Positions 11,315 through 24,652 of a stretch of DNA of 64,000 nucleotides are shown here, piece after piece. The stretch lies in contig NC_132878.1 of the NCBI RefSeq assembly GCF_030463535.1, positions 25,745,925-25,809,924 of the forward strand. The letters are read 5' to 3'. The DNA comes from Salminus brasiliensis. Taxonomy: Eukaryota; Chordata; Actinopteri; Characiformes; Bryconidae. Under the pieces are notes generated by a model. It worked only from the letters and a program-made list of their open reading frames with translations, was not told where the DNA came from and searched no databases. Numbering within the stretch: position 1 is the stretch's first letter; the number at the start of each line of letters is the position of its first letter. The translations under genes were made by a program, and so were the position numbers.

Positions 11315-11990
11315 CAGGTTGGCCAAGAAAAACAACGGCGGTTGACATCACCAACAACCTCTATGGGGCAGGGGTGAAGGTATCACAATCCACAGTTCAA
11401 ACAGAGCAGAAATATAGAGATTACACCAAAAGATTAAAATTCCAGGTTAGAATTCACAAAGACAGATATTGGCCTCAAAAATCCTGAAAGGTTTTATGGA
11501 CTGATTTCTAGACTGAAGATTAAGCTCTACCAAAGCGATAGAAAGGCCAAAGTGTGAAGAAAGAAAGAATCTGCCCATGATCCAAAATATATGAGTTTAA
11601 ATTAGGTCAAGCATAGTGTAGGTAGTGTCAGGGATTAGGCTTGCAAGGCTGCTTCTGAACAGGTCCACTATGATGTTACACATGATGGTGGCAGCAGAAT
11701 GAATTCCAAAATCTACAGAAACCAATTTACACTGAAGTGCATCCAATCTAATTGGGGGGACAAACAAAGAAATGATCATGTGTAAAAACATGGAAGGTTT
11801 TAGATTGGCCAAGTCAATCATCATACCTTGACTCAGCTCTGCCCTTTATTCACATCCTGAAGAGGAGACTGAAGGAAGAAACCCCAAACACAAACAACAA
11901 GTAAAAGAAACCTCAGGAAAAGCCTGGAAAAGCATTGCGAAAGAAAAATGCCTGGTGGTCAGTGAGTCACCATCTTGATCCTAAAAGATA
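11315..11990 (+). mobile_element. Tc1-like transposon relic (family 3)
   Basis: Plus-strand fragment starting GGCCAAGAAAAACAACGGCG and running through the linker and catalytic part (for example ctctaccaaagcgatagaaa) to the tail (cctgaagaggagactgaagg). It lies head-to-head with the family 2 copy. Many deletions; no long frame survives. Confidence 0.75.
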
Positions 11991-12440
11991 AGGGAAGATA
12001 ATAAGCTATTATGTGGTCCATGAGTGTATCTTTGTTTTCATTCAGAAGAAAAGATTTTTCTTTATTTCTTTATTTATTAAAGAAAAGAGTACAAACAACA
12101 ACTAAAAGAAGTGGAAAAAGCCTGAAAAATACATAAACCTACCCACCACCTCTTTTCGAAACTCACCAGGCAGCCAACATGCTCGTGGGGAAAGCGCTGG
12201 GTCCACAGCTCCACCACGCCAGCTAACAGACGCCTGTCCTGGCCAGCCTTGCTTTAAGAGTCATTAAGAGACTGAGACAGCATGGCACGTTGTGCTCTCT
12301 CCGACTCTGGCTGCTGATGGCCAATACTTTTTGGCAAGGATTGTATACAGTCTGGGGCATGTCATTACACACATTTTTATGCTTATGTCTGGCCACCTCT
12401 GTTCAAATAACATTTTGTGGATTCTGTAAGTGATAATCAC
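11991..12440. other. non-coding, Tc1 tail remnant
   Basis: 12085-12130 (acaaacaacaactaaaagaa) repeats the tail sequence found at about 11895, suggesting a second truncated copy of family 3. No gene. Confidence 0.4.
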
Positions 12441-12565
12441 TTGTTTTGACACAATGGGAATCGTGCAGTTCTTTTACACTGTGTCAGAATTTCATGACCA
12501 GTAGAATTGCTCCAAATTGTCTTGGAAAATCTTTTTGCTTTGACTTCCATGGAAAGTTAAGAAGG
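12440..12565. repeat. dispersed repeat, copy 1
   Basis: Shares an order of motifs with 28550-28690: atgggaatc, cagttctttac, ttgtgtca, ccaatagaaat-like and actttgacttccat. Class unknown. Confidence 0.6.
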
Positions 12566-12830
12566 TTTTTACTTTCTCCTGAAGGCTGTTTATTACGTGT
12601 GTTGGACGTGTAGTCCACGTCTAAACTAAATTAACTAAATGACTGCCAGGAGATAAGATCTGTCTGCTAAGGAAAACACTTAATATGAACTTTCTGTTGA
12701 AGCAAGATGCCGATGAACTGAAGTTCATGGTTTGAACTGCAGTAAGAGCTTGGACACACCTACTTTACTGTTTTTCCCACAAAAGTGTTAAACAAAACAA
12801 ATCACCTTCTGTTTTAGAAGATAAGTATTA
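12566..12830. other. non-coding, no feature seen
   Basis: No reading frame or repeat recognised. Confidence 0.4.
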
Positions 12831-12831
12831 A

Positions 12832-13135
12832 AGGTAAAGGTGCACGTATTTGTCACTGTACACTGTACAGCGAAATGTGTCCTCCGCATTTAACCCATCT
12901 GGTAGTGAACACACACATGTGTTAGGGGCAGTGAGTACACACACACACACCCAGAGCGGTGGGCAGCCAACTCCAGCGCCCGGGGAGCAGAGAGGGTAAA
13001 GGGCCTTGCTCAAGGGCCCAACAGTGGCAGCTTGCCAAGCCCGGGAATCGAACCCACAACCCTGTTATCGATATCCCGGCGCTCTAACCGCTGAGCCACC
13101 ACTGCCCCTACAGCCACCACTGCCCCTACGGGGCC
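12832..13135 (-). mobile_element. tRNA-derived SINE, near full length
   Basis: Minus-strand copy with A-box-like GTGGCTCAGCGGTTAGAG and B-box-like GGGTTCGATTCCC. Its body and tail closely match 8982-9258, with an added run of ACAC. The flanking 3' end repeats agccaccactgcccctac twice. Confidence 0.85.
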
Positions 13136-13990
13136 TCCTTTCCCTTAAATCACCTTGGCATGAGTGAAGCCTGGTTTGGCTGCTAAAAACTACTTGTTAA
13201 ATGTTTTGTTATGGAAACAAATGCAGCGATTTTGTTGTGGGAAAAAAATGTGTACATATGCGTCAACTTTGCAGTTTATATGATAGTACAGTCATTGTCA
13301 TTGTTGTCTCATAAATGTACGTCACGGAAAAGAGTGTATTGTGGAGATTATATTTAGTGTTTGTGTTTGTGTGTGTCAGTGTTAAGCCACTGTCTGCCAG
13401 GTTGGCTAAAGTGCGGGATGTACCGTCATAAATAAAGCACTTTGTTTATCCACGCTCAGAGACATAAACTGTGTGTGTGTGTTGTTCTCACGACTATTGA
13501 AACGTCAAAATTGTTTACCTACAGGAAAGGCCCTGTCAGTCGCCCCGATGACTGTTTACAAAGTCTGTGACATCATCAGACGTATTTATAACCACTGCCA
13601 GTGTCTTAAAGAAGCCAGAGGAAGACAGGTACGACAATGGAAAATAAACGGATATGATTATTACTTAACTACAGACAAAGAAATATTTACACAATCGCAC
13701 AACTATCTCACCCTTGCTGGGTTGCACAAAGTGATTAATATCCACTAGGAAAGCAAAAGGTTGAATCAGTGGCTGCTCACCTTCCTGCATGTCCCACCTC
13801 CAGGAAACACATTTTAAAAAGATCAGGAGGAAAAGGTTCATCGTCCAAGTTCTGCAAAGCTCCCAGATCACTCTGGAGAGCTATTCACGCCTGTCAGTAG
13901 CAACTGATTTAATAGTTATATAATGGTTTAAACATCTAACATGTAAAGTATATTTCATTTCTATATATCTATATATATATAGATTCTATA
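13136..13990. other. non-coding; left member of a diverged duplicate pair
   Basis: 13385-13470 (ctgtctgccaggttggctaa ... agacataaact) resembles 15430-15530. 13525-13620 has somewhat higher sequence complexity but no spliceable exon I can defend. Confidence 0.45.
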
Positions 13991-15400
13991 TATTATATAG
14001 ACAAGCCTGCTATCACAGCATCTTGATTGAAACTGAAGATAGGCCCGACATCTGATGTTACTGTATATTGAGGAAAATTTGAGACTTTAAATTATAGAGG
14101 TTGACCTGATATGTTACTTGATGATGTCTTGATGGAGTTTGGGGATAGACCTGATACACTATATGGACAAAAATAATTGGACACAACTCTTAATCATTGA
14201 ATTCAGGTGTTTCTTTCAGTCTCACTCAGTCCCACAGGTCTCTAAATTTAAGCACCTAGCTGAGCAGTCTGCCTTTCCACACATTAGTGAAAGAATGGGT
14301 GGTTCTAAAGAGTTTACTGAATTTCAGTGTGGCTCTGTAATGGATGCCACCATTACAAGAAGTCAGTTGGTGAAATTTCGTTCTTTTCCAGATATTCCAC
14401 CATCAACCATAAACGGTGTTTCTGAAAAGTGGAAGTGTTTAGGAACCACAGCAATGAAGTGTCTGACCACGTAGAGTAACAGAGTGGGGTTGCCAAGTGC
14501 TGAGGAGCATAGTGCATAAAAGTCTCCAACACTCTGCTGGCTCAAAAACTGCAGACATCCAAACCTCCAATCCAAAACAGGGGGGGGGGCAACTCCATAT
14601 TAATGTCCATGGGTTTAGAATAGAATATCATAAAAGTTCCTGTAGGTGTAATGTGTAGGTGTCCCAATAATTTTGTCCATATAGTGTATTTTTGATATAT
14701 TGGTTGGATTCTAGTAATGATCAATATATTGATAGAATTTAAAGATAAATCTCATTATAAAATAGGAAGATGGGCTTGATATCTTGACATTGGAATTTTG
14801 AGGAAATTTACAGATTGGCCTGACATCTTGATGTCTTGACAGAATTTAAGGATATTAAATTGCATTTATAAAATTAGGGTAAAAGTGTTACCAGTGTTAA
14901 ATCAACACTGCCTTCACATTCCATGAAGCATCACAATAGCAGGATGATGCCAAAATCCAATACAGGCTTCATCAAGATAGGCCTGATATTTTGACAGAAT
15001 GTAGAATATTTAGATATCTTAAGAGATTCAACTTTTATGGTGGCTGATATTTTGATCTTTTTTGGAATTTGGAAATTAGTCTCATATTTTGATAATACCT
15101 TAGAACTGCCTAACATTTCATAAGAACTAAAGGGATAGGCATAATAATGATAATTTTACAATAACATTTGAAGATTGCATGCCATGACAGAATTTGGGGA
15201 CTAATTTCTTGATATCCTGGTCGAATTTAGAGATTGCTTGATATCTTGATATTGTCATGATGGAATTTAGCATCAGTCTGCTATCATGCTATCATGGTGA
15301 TGATGTTCATGACTATGGAGGCAGATCTATATTCTGATGATATCCCACTATAATTTGAAGATTAGCCAGATATTTTCATGAAATGTTGAGTGCAACTGAG
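13990..15400. repeat. degenerate tandem repeat (CCTGATATCTTGATG type)
   Basis: Variants of ggcctgatatcttgatg...gaatttgga recur at about 30-50 bp intervals on both sides of an inserted element (14152-14692). The array is old, and unit length could not be fixed by eye. Confidence 0.6.
14152..14692. mobile_element. non-autonomous Tc1-type element with terminal inverted repeats
   Basis: Left end TACACTATATGGACAAAAAT and right end ATTTTGTCCATATAGTGTA are inverted repeats. Inside, a decayed transposase start reads MGGSKEFTEFQCGSVMDA followed by deleted DNA-binding sequence. TA at both ends fits a TA target duplication. It sits inside the degenerate tandem repeat. Confidence 0.85.
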
Positions 15401-15414
15401 GGGAAAAGGTTTTG

Positions 15415-15535
15415 CAGTGTCATTGCTGGGTCACTGACTGCCAAGTTGGATGAAGGGCAGGATATACAGTCATAAATATGATACTCTGTTTATTTACATC
15501 ATCTAGAGTCATATAAACTGCCAGGTTGATTGGAC
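15415..15535. repeat. right member of a diverged duplicate pair
   Basis: Similar to 13378-13470: cactg-ctgccaagttgg, then tacagtcataaatat and agtcatataaact in the same order and orientation. Confidence 0.5.
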
Positions 15536-15699
15536 CAGATTGGCCAAAGAGCACAGAGAATCCAAAAGCATTTATTATTTCAGTTTATTGCAGGAAATGA
15601 GTTCCTTTAGTACCACCACCACCACCCTCTTTGTATTTGTTAGAGCAGAGTTACATTTTGCTCAGTGTAATATGAAGAAAAGAAAAAAAAATACATGGT

Positions 15700-15701
<2 letters not shown>

Positions 15702-15767
<66 letters not shown>
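15702..15767. repeat. (TA)n microsatellite
   Basis: About 33 perfect TA units. Confidence 0.95.
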
Positions 15768-15770
<3 letters not shown>

Positions 15771-17025
15771 GGCTATGAAGTCTACATCTTTGTTCTTTTT
15801 AATCTTTACAGCTCTTTATTACTTTAGTAATATATTATTCTTTATTCTATGTTTATTGTAATTGTATCTAAGTGTAATACTTTTTAACAGTCTGTGTGTT
15901 TGTTACATGCCATGCTTGTGTTGCTCTCACCAAGTAAAAAAATCTTTGTATGTGTAACATACTTGGTGAAATAAAGACACCATAGGGTATAATAATGCAT
16001 TATAGCCAAGTCATTATGAACACATCTCAACTGTAAACTACTGTATTAACAAGAAACATGATGTAGGCAGCAGTACTATGCATGCTAGCTGCTAGGTTTT
16101 TGGCAATGTGTGTTTTTTTATATCCTGTGTGTCTGGGAAACCAATCACCGTTTTGAGTGAACAAAAGATCAGCACATTAAAGGACAAACAGAAAGGGAAA
16201 GAAAGAAAGCGAGAGTGCGTGAGTGAGTGAGTGAGTAAGTGAGTGAGAGAGAGAGTGCTAATGAACAGCGGCAGATGCTGAATGTTCTCCCTAGACTTTC
16301 CCTGTGTGGAGGTGCTGATGGTTCCCTCTCAGCGTTCAGTAATGAGAGGAAGCCTGGAACTTGCTTCTGGGAATTCCATTTCGGCCTTCCGAGATTTCAC
16401 AATTTCCCCCGTTCCGCCAGGCCTTACTGATTGGGAGCGTCTGATGAATCAATTACCTACAATGCTCCCAGTGGCGGAAGACCTTACAAGATGGCTGGGC
16501 TTGATGTTTAGGAATGAGGGGCCACAGCCAACTTAAAGAAAACACTCAGGCATATACAGTACGTCCACTGCTGACCTGGACACAGTGCTAGATCGAGAAA
16601 GTCTGGCTCTTAATGCATTTTTTTAAAGCATTTCTTCTCCTTCTTGTCTGCATGCTCAACAGATTAAACACAGACTGCTGCTCAATTAACAACAGATCTT
16701 TTTTTATTGTTGATACACTACAAACACTACCATTAATACGTTTATAATCTCTGTCAGTACCAGCTACCAGTTTCAATTTGATTTTAAATTGTGTTTTAGA
16801 TTAGATTTAAATTGGATTTTAATCTCTATAAAGGGAATCTCTATAAATCTCTATAAAGAGTCTCTATAAAGTAATACATGCTTAAAACATCAATTTCACT
16901 AGATATTTTAAATTTGATTTCAAATTTGATTTGAAAATAATGTAAAATAAAATATCAAAATATCAAAGCATTTTTGCTGCTGATACATGCATAATATGGT
17001 GTCATGTTTGATTTGAGTACTTGAA
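15768..17025. other. non-coding, no gene seen
   Basis: 16218-16258 is a GAGT/GAGA run. 16270-16540 is more GC-rich with an open frame of 84 codons but has no recognisable domain. 16770-16960 is built from degenerate ATTTGATTTTAAAT-like words. Confidence 0.45.
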
Positions 17026-18560
<1,535 letters not shown>

Positions 18561-18599
18561 ATTTCTTGATTTTGGAGTATTGAGCTGTGAAGATTTTAT

Positions 18600-18852
18600 T
18601 GATTTCGGTAACAAGAACATTCGTGAGGTCAGGATGTTGGGTGACCTCCATCCCACCTCATCTCCCCAACTCATCCCAAAAGTATTGGATGGAGCACCAT
18701 CAATCCAAAAAACAGTTCCACTGCTCCACAGCTCAATGCTGGGGGGCTTTATACCTCTCTGTACATCTGTGTCAGCAGTGGCTGCAACTTAAAGCAGCTG
18801 AATGCTTTCATTCGAAGGGGTGTCCACATACAATTTGACATATAGTGTATCT
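18600..18852. mobile_element. non-autonomous Tc1-type element, 3' part
   Basis: Ends in GGTGTCCACATACAATTTGACATATAGTGTA, cut here as tgacatatagtgta at its edge, the family's terminal repeat. Internal ccccaactcatcccaaaagt and gctccacagctcaatgctgg match common fish copies. No matching left end seen. Confidence 0.6.
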
Positions 18853-19964
18853 TGATGAAATGTTGGTATAAGCCAGTAAATATGTGTGTATGCTTGTTTT
18901 AAGTGTGTGCATGTGCATATGTGTGTGTGTGTGTGTGCTATTCTCGGACAACGCGCTTTGTTGAACATGAAAGCGGATTGCTGTGTGAGAGAGGAAATGG
19001 CTGCCTGCGCTGGTTTGTAAACTTGGCTCTAATCGAAGGATCCGTTTGGCACCTCACAACACAACAGGAAACGCCCATTTACTCCCCGAAAAACCCTTTC
19101 ACCCCCCCAAAAAACCCTTTCACCCCGAAAAGAGCTGTCCCAAAGACCCCTACACAGGCCCTTTCACCCAATAAGCCTTGTTTATCCAAAAAGCCCAGCT
19201 GATTCAAAACATCCCAATCCTTCAAAACATCCCCTTGATTCAAAACACAGTTCATCCAAAGAATGCTGCTGCCTCCTATATAAAATAATCAATATAAGAC
19301 ATGTTGTTTACACAAAACAATCCTTTTCCTAATAATAAGAGAACAAATGAACACACAAGTCAAATAAAAAAACTTAACCACAAGCTCTGTTGTTTAGTTT
19401 ATTATACCCAGTCAATGGGATTTTTATTTTCATTCTGATATTCTTAAAGATCATCACATTTATCTCAGACAACTTCCGTCCATCTTTTAGTCAACTGTCA
19501 CTGTAAGGAAATGTACATAGATACTGTAAAAGATATTGTGTAAAAAGTATTGAAAAGATATTACAGTTCCAGACCAGCAAGAATTATATGTATACTAATA
19601 TTGAGACAAAAATTTTCATAAAGTAGATATTTAATGCTAACCTTATTCTGCTTTCAGGCCTGCAGCCTCTTTGTATAGGACTATCTGAAGTACTCAGCTT
19701 CTTTATCTCACTTCTAAACAATATTTGTGCATTTTCTTGAAGAGCCACTTCAACTGTTCCACTTCACAGCATTTCTCCTTGAGTGGATAATAAATCTAAC
19801 TTCCCCAGATTGTAGAATCTTGGATGATGGATGAAGTTTTGCTATGACTGAGGTTTGGAAGACCCTGCCAGAAACCTTACCCTTCAAGCTTTAGCATCCC
19901 ACACACACTACCGCTCATAAGCTTAGAATCACTGTTAGTGAAATCAAATCAGTGCCGCAGCAAA
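18853..19964. other. non-coding; short C/A-rich tandem stretch
   Basis: 18917-18937 is a GT run. 19075-19200 has repeated ccctttcacccc(c/g)aaaa words giving a short repeat region. Nothing else seen. Confidence 0.5.
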
Positions 19965-20215
19965 TACATGTATATTGTCATTTTTTACATTTGATTTCAA
20001 ATCTAATGTTCAATTATGTTTAAAATCTGATTTTCAAAAAAAAATAACTGTAGACACATTAAATCAATTATTATTTTTTTTAATCTGAGCTAATTTCACA
20101 TTGTTTGAAATCTGGTTCAAATCTGATTTCAAATATTGTTTCATATCTGATTTCACATTTGGTTTCAAATCTAATTAAAAATTAATTAGATATTAGATTA
20201 AGATTTTTTGGGACG
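19965..20215. repeat. AT-rich degenerate repeat of ATCTGATTTCAAAT words
   Basis: The words gatttcaaatct / ttcaaatctgat recur many times with variable spacing. The same type occurs at 16770-16940. Confidence 0.6.
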
Positions 20216-20244
20216 CTTTTTTTTGTTTGAAATTGCAGAGCAAA

Positions 20245-20345
20245 TGCACTCAATCCTGGTCCTGGAGATCTAACACGCTGGAGAGTTCAGGTACAACCCA
20301 CCTGGCTCTAAGATGCATATGCTAAGGGAAAAGCTAAACTTTACA
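20245..20345. repeat. dispersed fish repeat fragment
   Basis: aatcctggtcctggagatct and the following gagagttcaggtacaaccca resemble a widespread short teleost element. 275-350 looks like part of its other end. Confidence 0.45.
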
Positions 20346-21955
20346 GAATGGTAGATCACCAGCTATGAGCACCCCGGCTGTAGAGAGTTGTGTTTTGTGT
20401 TTTGTTCTTTTCCTGAATCTATGCGAAACTTGGCTGAAATTTACGACAAGCAGGTGAAGCTGCAAATGTGTATTTATTTAATTTTGTGTTACACTTTATG
20501 TAGTAGTAATGTCCGTATGAGATCTTAGGACTGAAGGCTTATACAATTTTAAACAAGAAACTTGAAGAAAATTTCAAATGAAGAAATCTTTGAGCATGAA
20601 GTTAATAAAATAATAAATTTAATATCCAGAATGCCTTCAGAATGTATTTCCAAAGTGGTGATTAAATCCTGAGGCAGATTACAAGACCATCACTATAATA
20701 ATATGCAGTACTATAAATATGTAATGGAAGTGGATTATTTACATATCATTTGCTTTCCGAATTTACCAAACCATTTAAAATATATATAATATATTAAAAC
20801 AAATCTAAAAGTAACTTCTAGCATCCTATTTTTAGTATTTCAGTCTGTTACGTGATTCCAACCTTTGAACGATAGTGTACATAATGCACTTACAACTACC
20901 CTTCCTTGAATCTGCTACCGCTAACCTGTACTGACTGTTCTTTCCTGAAACCTCCCTCCTTCCCAAATACTGATTACTTCCACCTTTTCATTTTTTTCTC
21001 GAGACAGAAGGAGGGGGCGTTGACATCAAGTCACAGCTAGATGCCACTCCATAACACCTCTTCTTTTCTCCCATGACCGCCCTCTACTGTTACTCCACTC
21101 CAATCTTCTGGACACATCAGTAATAAACTCAAAACCCAAGAATTTCTGGAGCTGGTTTTGAACTCGGCACAATAAGACATTCCAAACACACTACCATGAA
21201 AATCATGAAAGCATCCCCTGAAAGGGTTTCGGACAATGTCCGTGAAACATGTCTGTACCTTGTGCTGTGTTCCTCACATACATGCTCACAAAGATTAGCA
21301 TTACATGACATAGAAACATTAACATGATGCTTACGCTAATCAGCCCGTGGACAGCAGCACCAAGCCATCAGCTCGCTAATGCAAGGAAGGGACTACTCAC
21401 ACACACACAGGCTGTTGCTTTATCATAGCAGGAACCTATAAGCACTTTTATCAAAGTAAGCGTTCACTTTTTAGATATTATTTCCCAGCAGTCTTAACAA
21501 CAAAATATGCGTAGGCGCTGATGAGGTTAACTGGGATGAGACCCTGCCTCGTTTCACCAGTGCACCCCATTGTTTAGATGGACTTGGGGTGGTGCTTTGT
21601 CTCCATTAGCTGTGACAGTCACAGGGACTGATGACTTGGCAGTCAGAAAGTCTACTTCCTGTTAGCTGTGTTAATAATGGAGAGTACTTCCTGTTTGAGT
21701 CCTGCATGTCTCAAAAAAAAAAAGGGGGGGGGGAGGGGGTGCGTTTGTGTCTCTTTTCGTCTTTTTTGCTTTGCCAGATTTTCAGTCTTCCGTCACATTC
21801 CTTGACTGTGCATTTCTTCAGAGGTTGCTAGGATGTTAATGCTCAAAGAAAGACACTGCATGTTATTGCTCATATAAAAGCTATGAGGATGCTGTTCTTT
21901 GTTGACATTTGTGTGAACAGGCTCTTTAGTTCCAGGTTAAATTGTCAAATTTGTG
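20346..21955. other. non-coding, no gene seen
   Basis: Contains an A10G10-like homopolymer junction at about 21713-21738. No exon with family similarity on either strand. Confidence 0.45.
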
Positions 21956-21959
21956 AACT

Positions 21960-22870
21960 GGTTGACTTTTGTAGTACGTTGATTATGCAGGAGGTGGCTG
22001 GTTGCTAATGTATTGACTTGTTCACTGGTGTGATTGACTTGTATATAATATTGACTGATTACTGACTGATTCATGTAATATGTTGACTAGTTATCAGTTA
22101 AATTATGCTGACTGCTTACAAGTGCTATGACTTTTTCCTTCTGAAATTAATGGATGTAACATGTTTACAGGTTACTGGCTGACTTGTGTAGCATGATTAC
22201 TGGCTGACTTGTAACATGTTTACTGGTTACTGGCTGATTTCTGTAACATGTCAACTTTACCGGCTGTGTAACATATTGACTTGCTACTGGCTTACTTGTG
22301 TAACATATTGACTTGTTACTGGCTGACTTATGTAACATATTTGCTTGTTACTGGCTGACTTGTGTAACATATTTGCTTGTTACTGGCTAACTTCTATTAC
22401 AATGGCTTGTTACTGGCTGACTTGTGTCACATTGACTTTGCTGGCTAACTTGTGTAACATGTTGGCTTGTTACTGGCTGATTTGTGTGACATGTTTACTG
22501 GTTACTGGTGAAACATTGACTGGTTGATTTCTGTAACATGTCAACTTTACTGTTACATTGACTTTACTGATTGATTGCTTAGAATGTTTACTTGCATAAC
22601 ATTTTGAACATTACTGGTTGACTTGTGTAATGAGTTGACAGGTTACTAGTTAACTTGCATTGTATATTTTGTTGTGTAAGTTGCATAACTTATCGATTGA
22701 TTATCGATCCTCTTGTGTAATGTATTGACTGGTTTCTCATCTGTAACGTCTTGAGTGGTTACTGGTTGACCTGTGTAACATGCTGACTTGTTGGTTCCAG
22801 ACTGACTCATGTAAGATGTTGACTTGTTCACTGGTTACTGGCTGACTTGTACAACATGTTGACTGGCATC
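21960..22870. repeat. 32-bp minisatellite abutting and entering the last exoc3l2 exon
   Basis: ACTGGCTGACTTGTGTAACA starts units at 22286, 22318, 22350 and 22382 (exact 32-bp steps). Degenerate copies extend from about 21960 to 22870. The last copy overlaps the stop codon and final residues of exoc3l2. Confidence 0.85.
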
Positions 22871-23135
22871 GTCTTCTTTGTGGTTTGCGCTCCTTTTGGT
22901 GTGTCTCCTGTGGGGTCGAGCGCTGGACACCCACGATGACACTGTCAGTGCAAAACGGATCAGAACAAGTCCCAGACAGGGCATGTCTGTTGCCACAGCA
23001 ATCTCGGAGAACAGAGCGTGGTCCCTGGGCATATCGGTGTTGGTTTCAAAGTCCCGGACGACAGCAAGAATCTCCTGACGCTCAGCTTGCTGGACCATGC
23101 CCCTCACATTCAACACAGCGGAAACGTGCTTCCTC
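22835..23135 (-). CDS. exoc3l2: exoc3l2 coding exon 12 (last) with stop codon
   Basis: Residues 830-929 and the TAA at 22837-22835. The acceptor is CT-rich (ctctctcccag). It encodes [13 protein letters not shown] and [13 protein letters not shown], then a basic tail with [13 protein letters not shown]. The last 9-10 residues (ending QHVVQVSQ) and the stop lie inside a 32-bp minisatellite that continues downstream. The C-terminus may therefore be species-specific. Confidence 0.9.
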
Positions 23136-24573
23136 CTGGGAGAGAGAAGGGGAGAATATGAGAGACAGAGTGAGATAGAGAGAAAAAGATAGAGACAAAG
23201 ATTGGGAAGAGGAAAGAGACGCAAATAAGACACAGAATCTCAGACAGAAACAGACTGAACTAATGAAGAGGCAAGAGACTAAACAAATTTCAATTGTTAA
23301 TGTGGATTCCATAAACAGACTGAGGCTACCACTCTACCATGTGTTTCAGGACAAGAAGTGCTGACTTCCTGTTTTTTGTTGATCTATGCCAAACGAAGAG
23401 CTCCTCAATTGTTGTCCTCAATTTGATTATACAAGCCAGTGGTGTCACATTGCATTCCAGGAGGCCAACAGTGGGGCTTAGTGTTTTCCCTACTTAATGG
23501 GATGTTCAGACAAAAATTTAGTTTTTTTACAATTGCCTTCCCCCCCTCCAAATAATATGCTGGGTGCCTTGTTTTACACTGGAGCTACCCAGAGGCTTAT
23601 GTAGGTAATGTAGCTAATAAGTAATAGAAGCTTCTACTTGCCAATTATCATGGTGCAAACCGGCTACCTAAAACATCCCACACTCACTTCAAACCATGTG
23701 GAGTTGTCCACTTGCTTCTGTGGTGTCTGAGACTGTGTACTGTTATCTACATGGTTGGGGTAGTCTGACCACATTGGTTTTGAGCTGTGTTTAAGATTTA
23801 TATCCTGCTATAAGAGAAATCGCCTTAGCACCTTGAACTACCGTCAATGTTCCCTGTGCCACTGGCTGCAACACAAGCTAATAACAAGAAGATATCATAA
23901 GATTAGCACACACGGTTAGATCTCAACTTGGCCTCCAATGTTCCTGTTAACTGCCACTTTTTAACTACGTTACAGCGGCTACTTAAAAATGCTTTGATAT
24001 TTATAGATTTCCCTGCTTTGTAGTCATCAAGTATTGTAGTTTTCAGAGCCCATACTTATAAATACCTTTATATAGGTAGAGGTATTTTTAAAGCGAATTG
24101 AAGTTTCCATCATTTGGCTTTTCCTAATGAAGATTGTGAGCACCAGCACAAGCTAATTAACGTCTGAGACCTTGGTAAAAATCTATGTGGGAGCTCAAAT
24201 CTCCTGGGTTGGCCAAACTTGATGTTATTTATGACAAATATTGAACAAAACAATTCACTGATATTCTTTAAAAAGCTGGAAATGTCTTTTGGAGAGCAGT
24301 TCATCTTCTACTCACTTGACTTTCTACAGTAACGGATATTTTGACCAGGCATGCCACTGTCTGTAATTTCCTTCGGAATAAATAAAGTTCTATGTGTGTA
24401 TCTGTACTGGGTGTAAATACAGGAGGGTTTTGTGAGTTGGTTGGAGACAGAGTTCAGCTGACCCAGTCCGTCAACAACAGGAAACTGCGGCAAAGTAGGG
24501 GTCTAGGGATGAGTTTGATCTCTTTAATCTGCAGTGACAGCAAAGAGAGTCTGTTCACCAGTAATCTCTAGTA

Positions 24574-24614
<41 letters not shown>

Positions 24615-24616
24615 GT

Positions 24617-24652
<36 letters not shown>

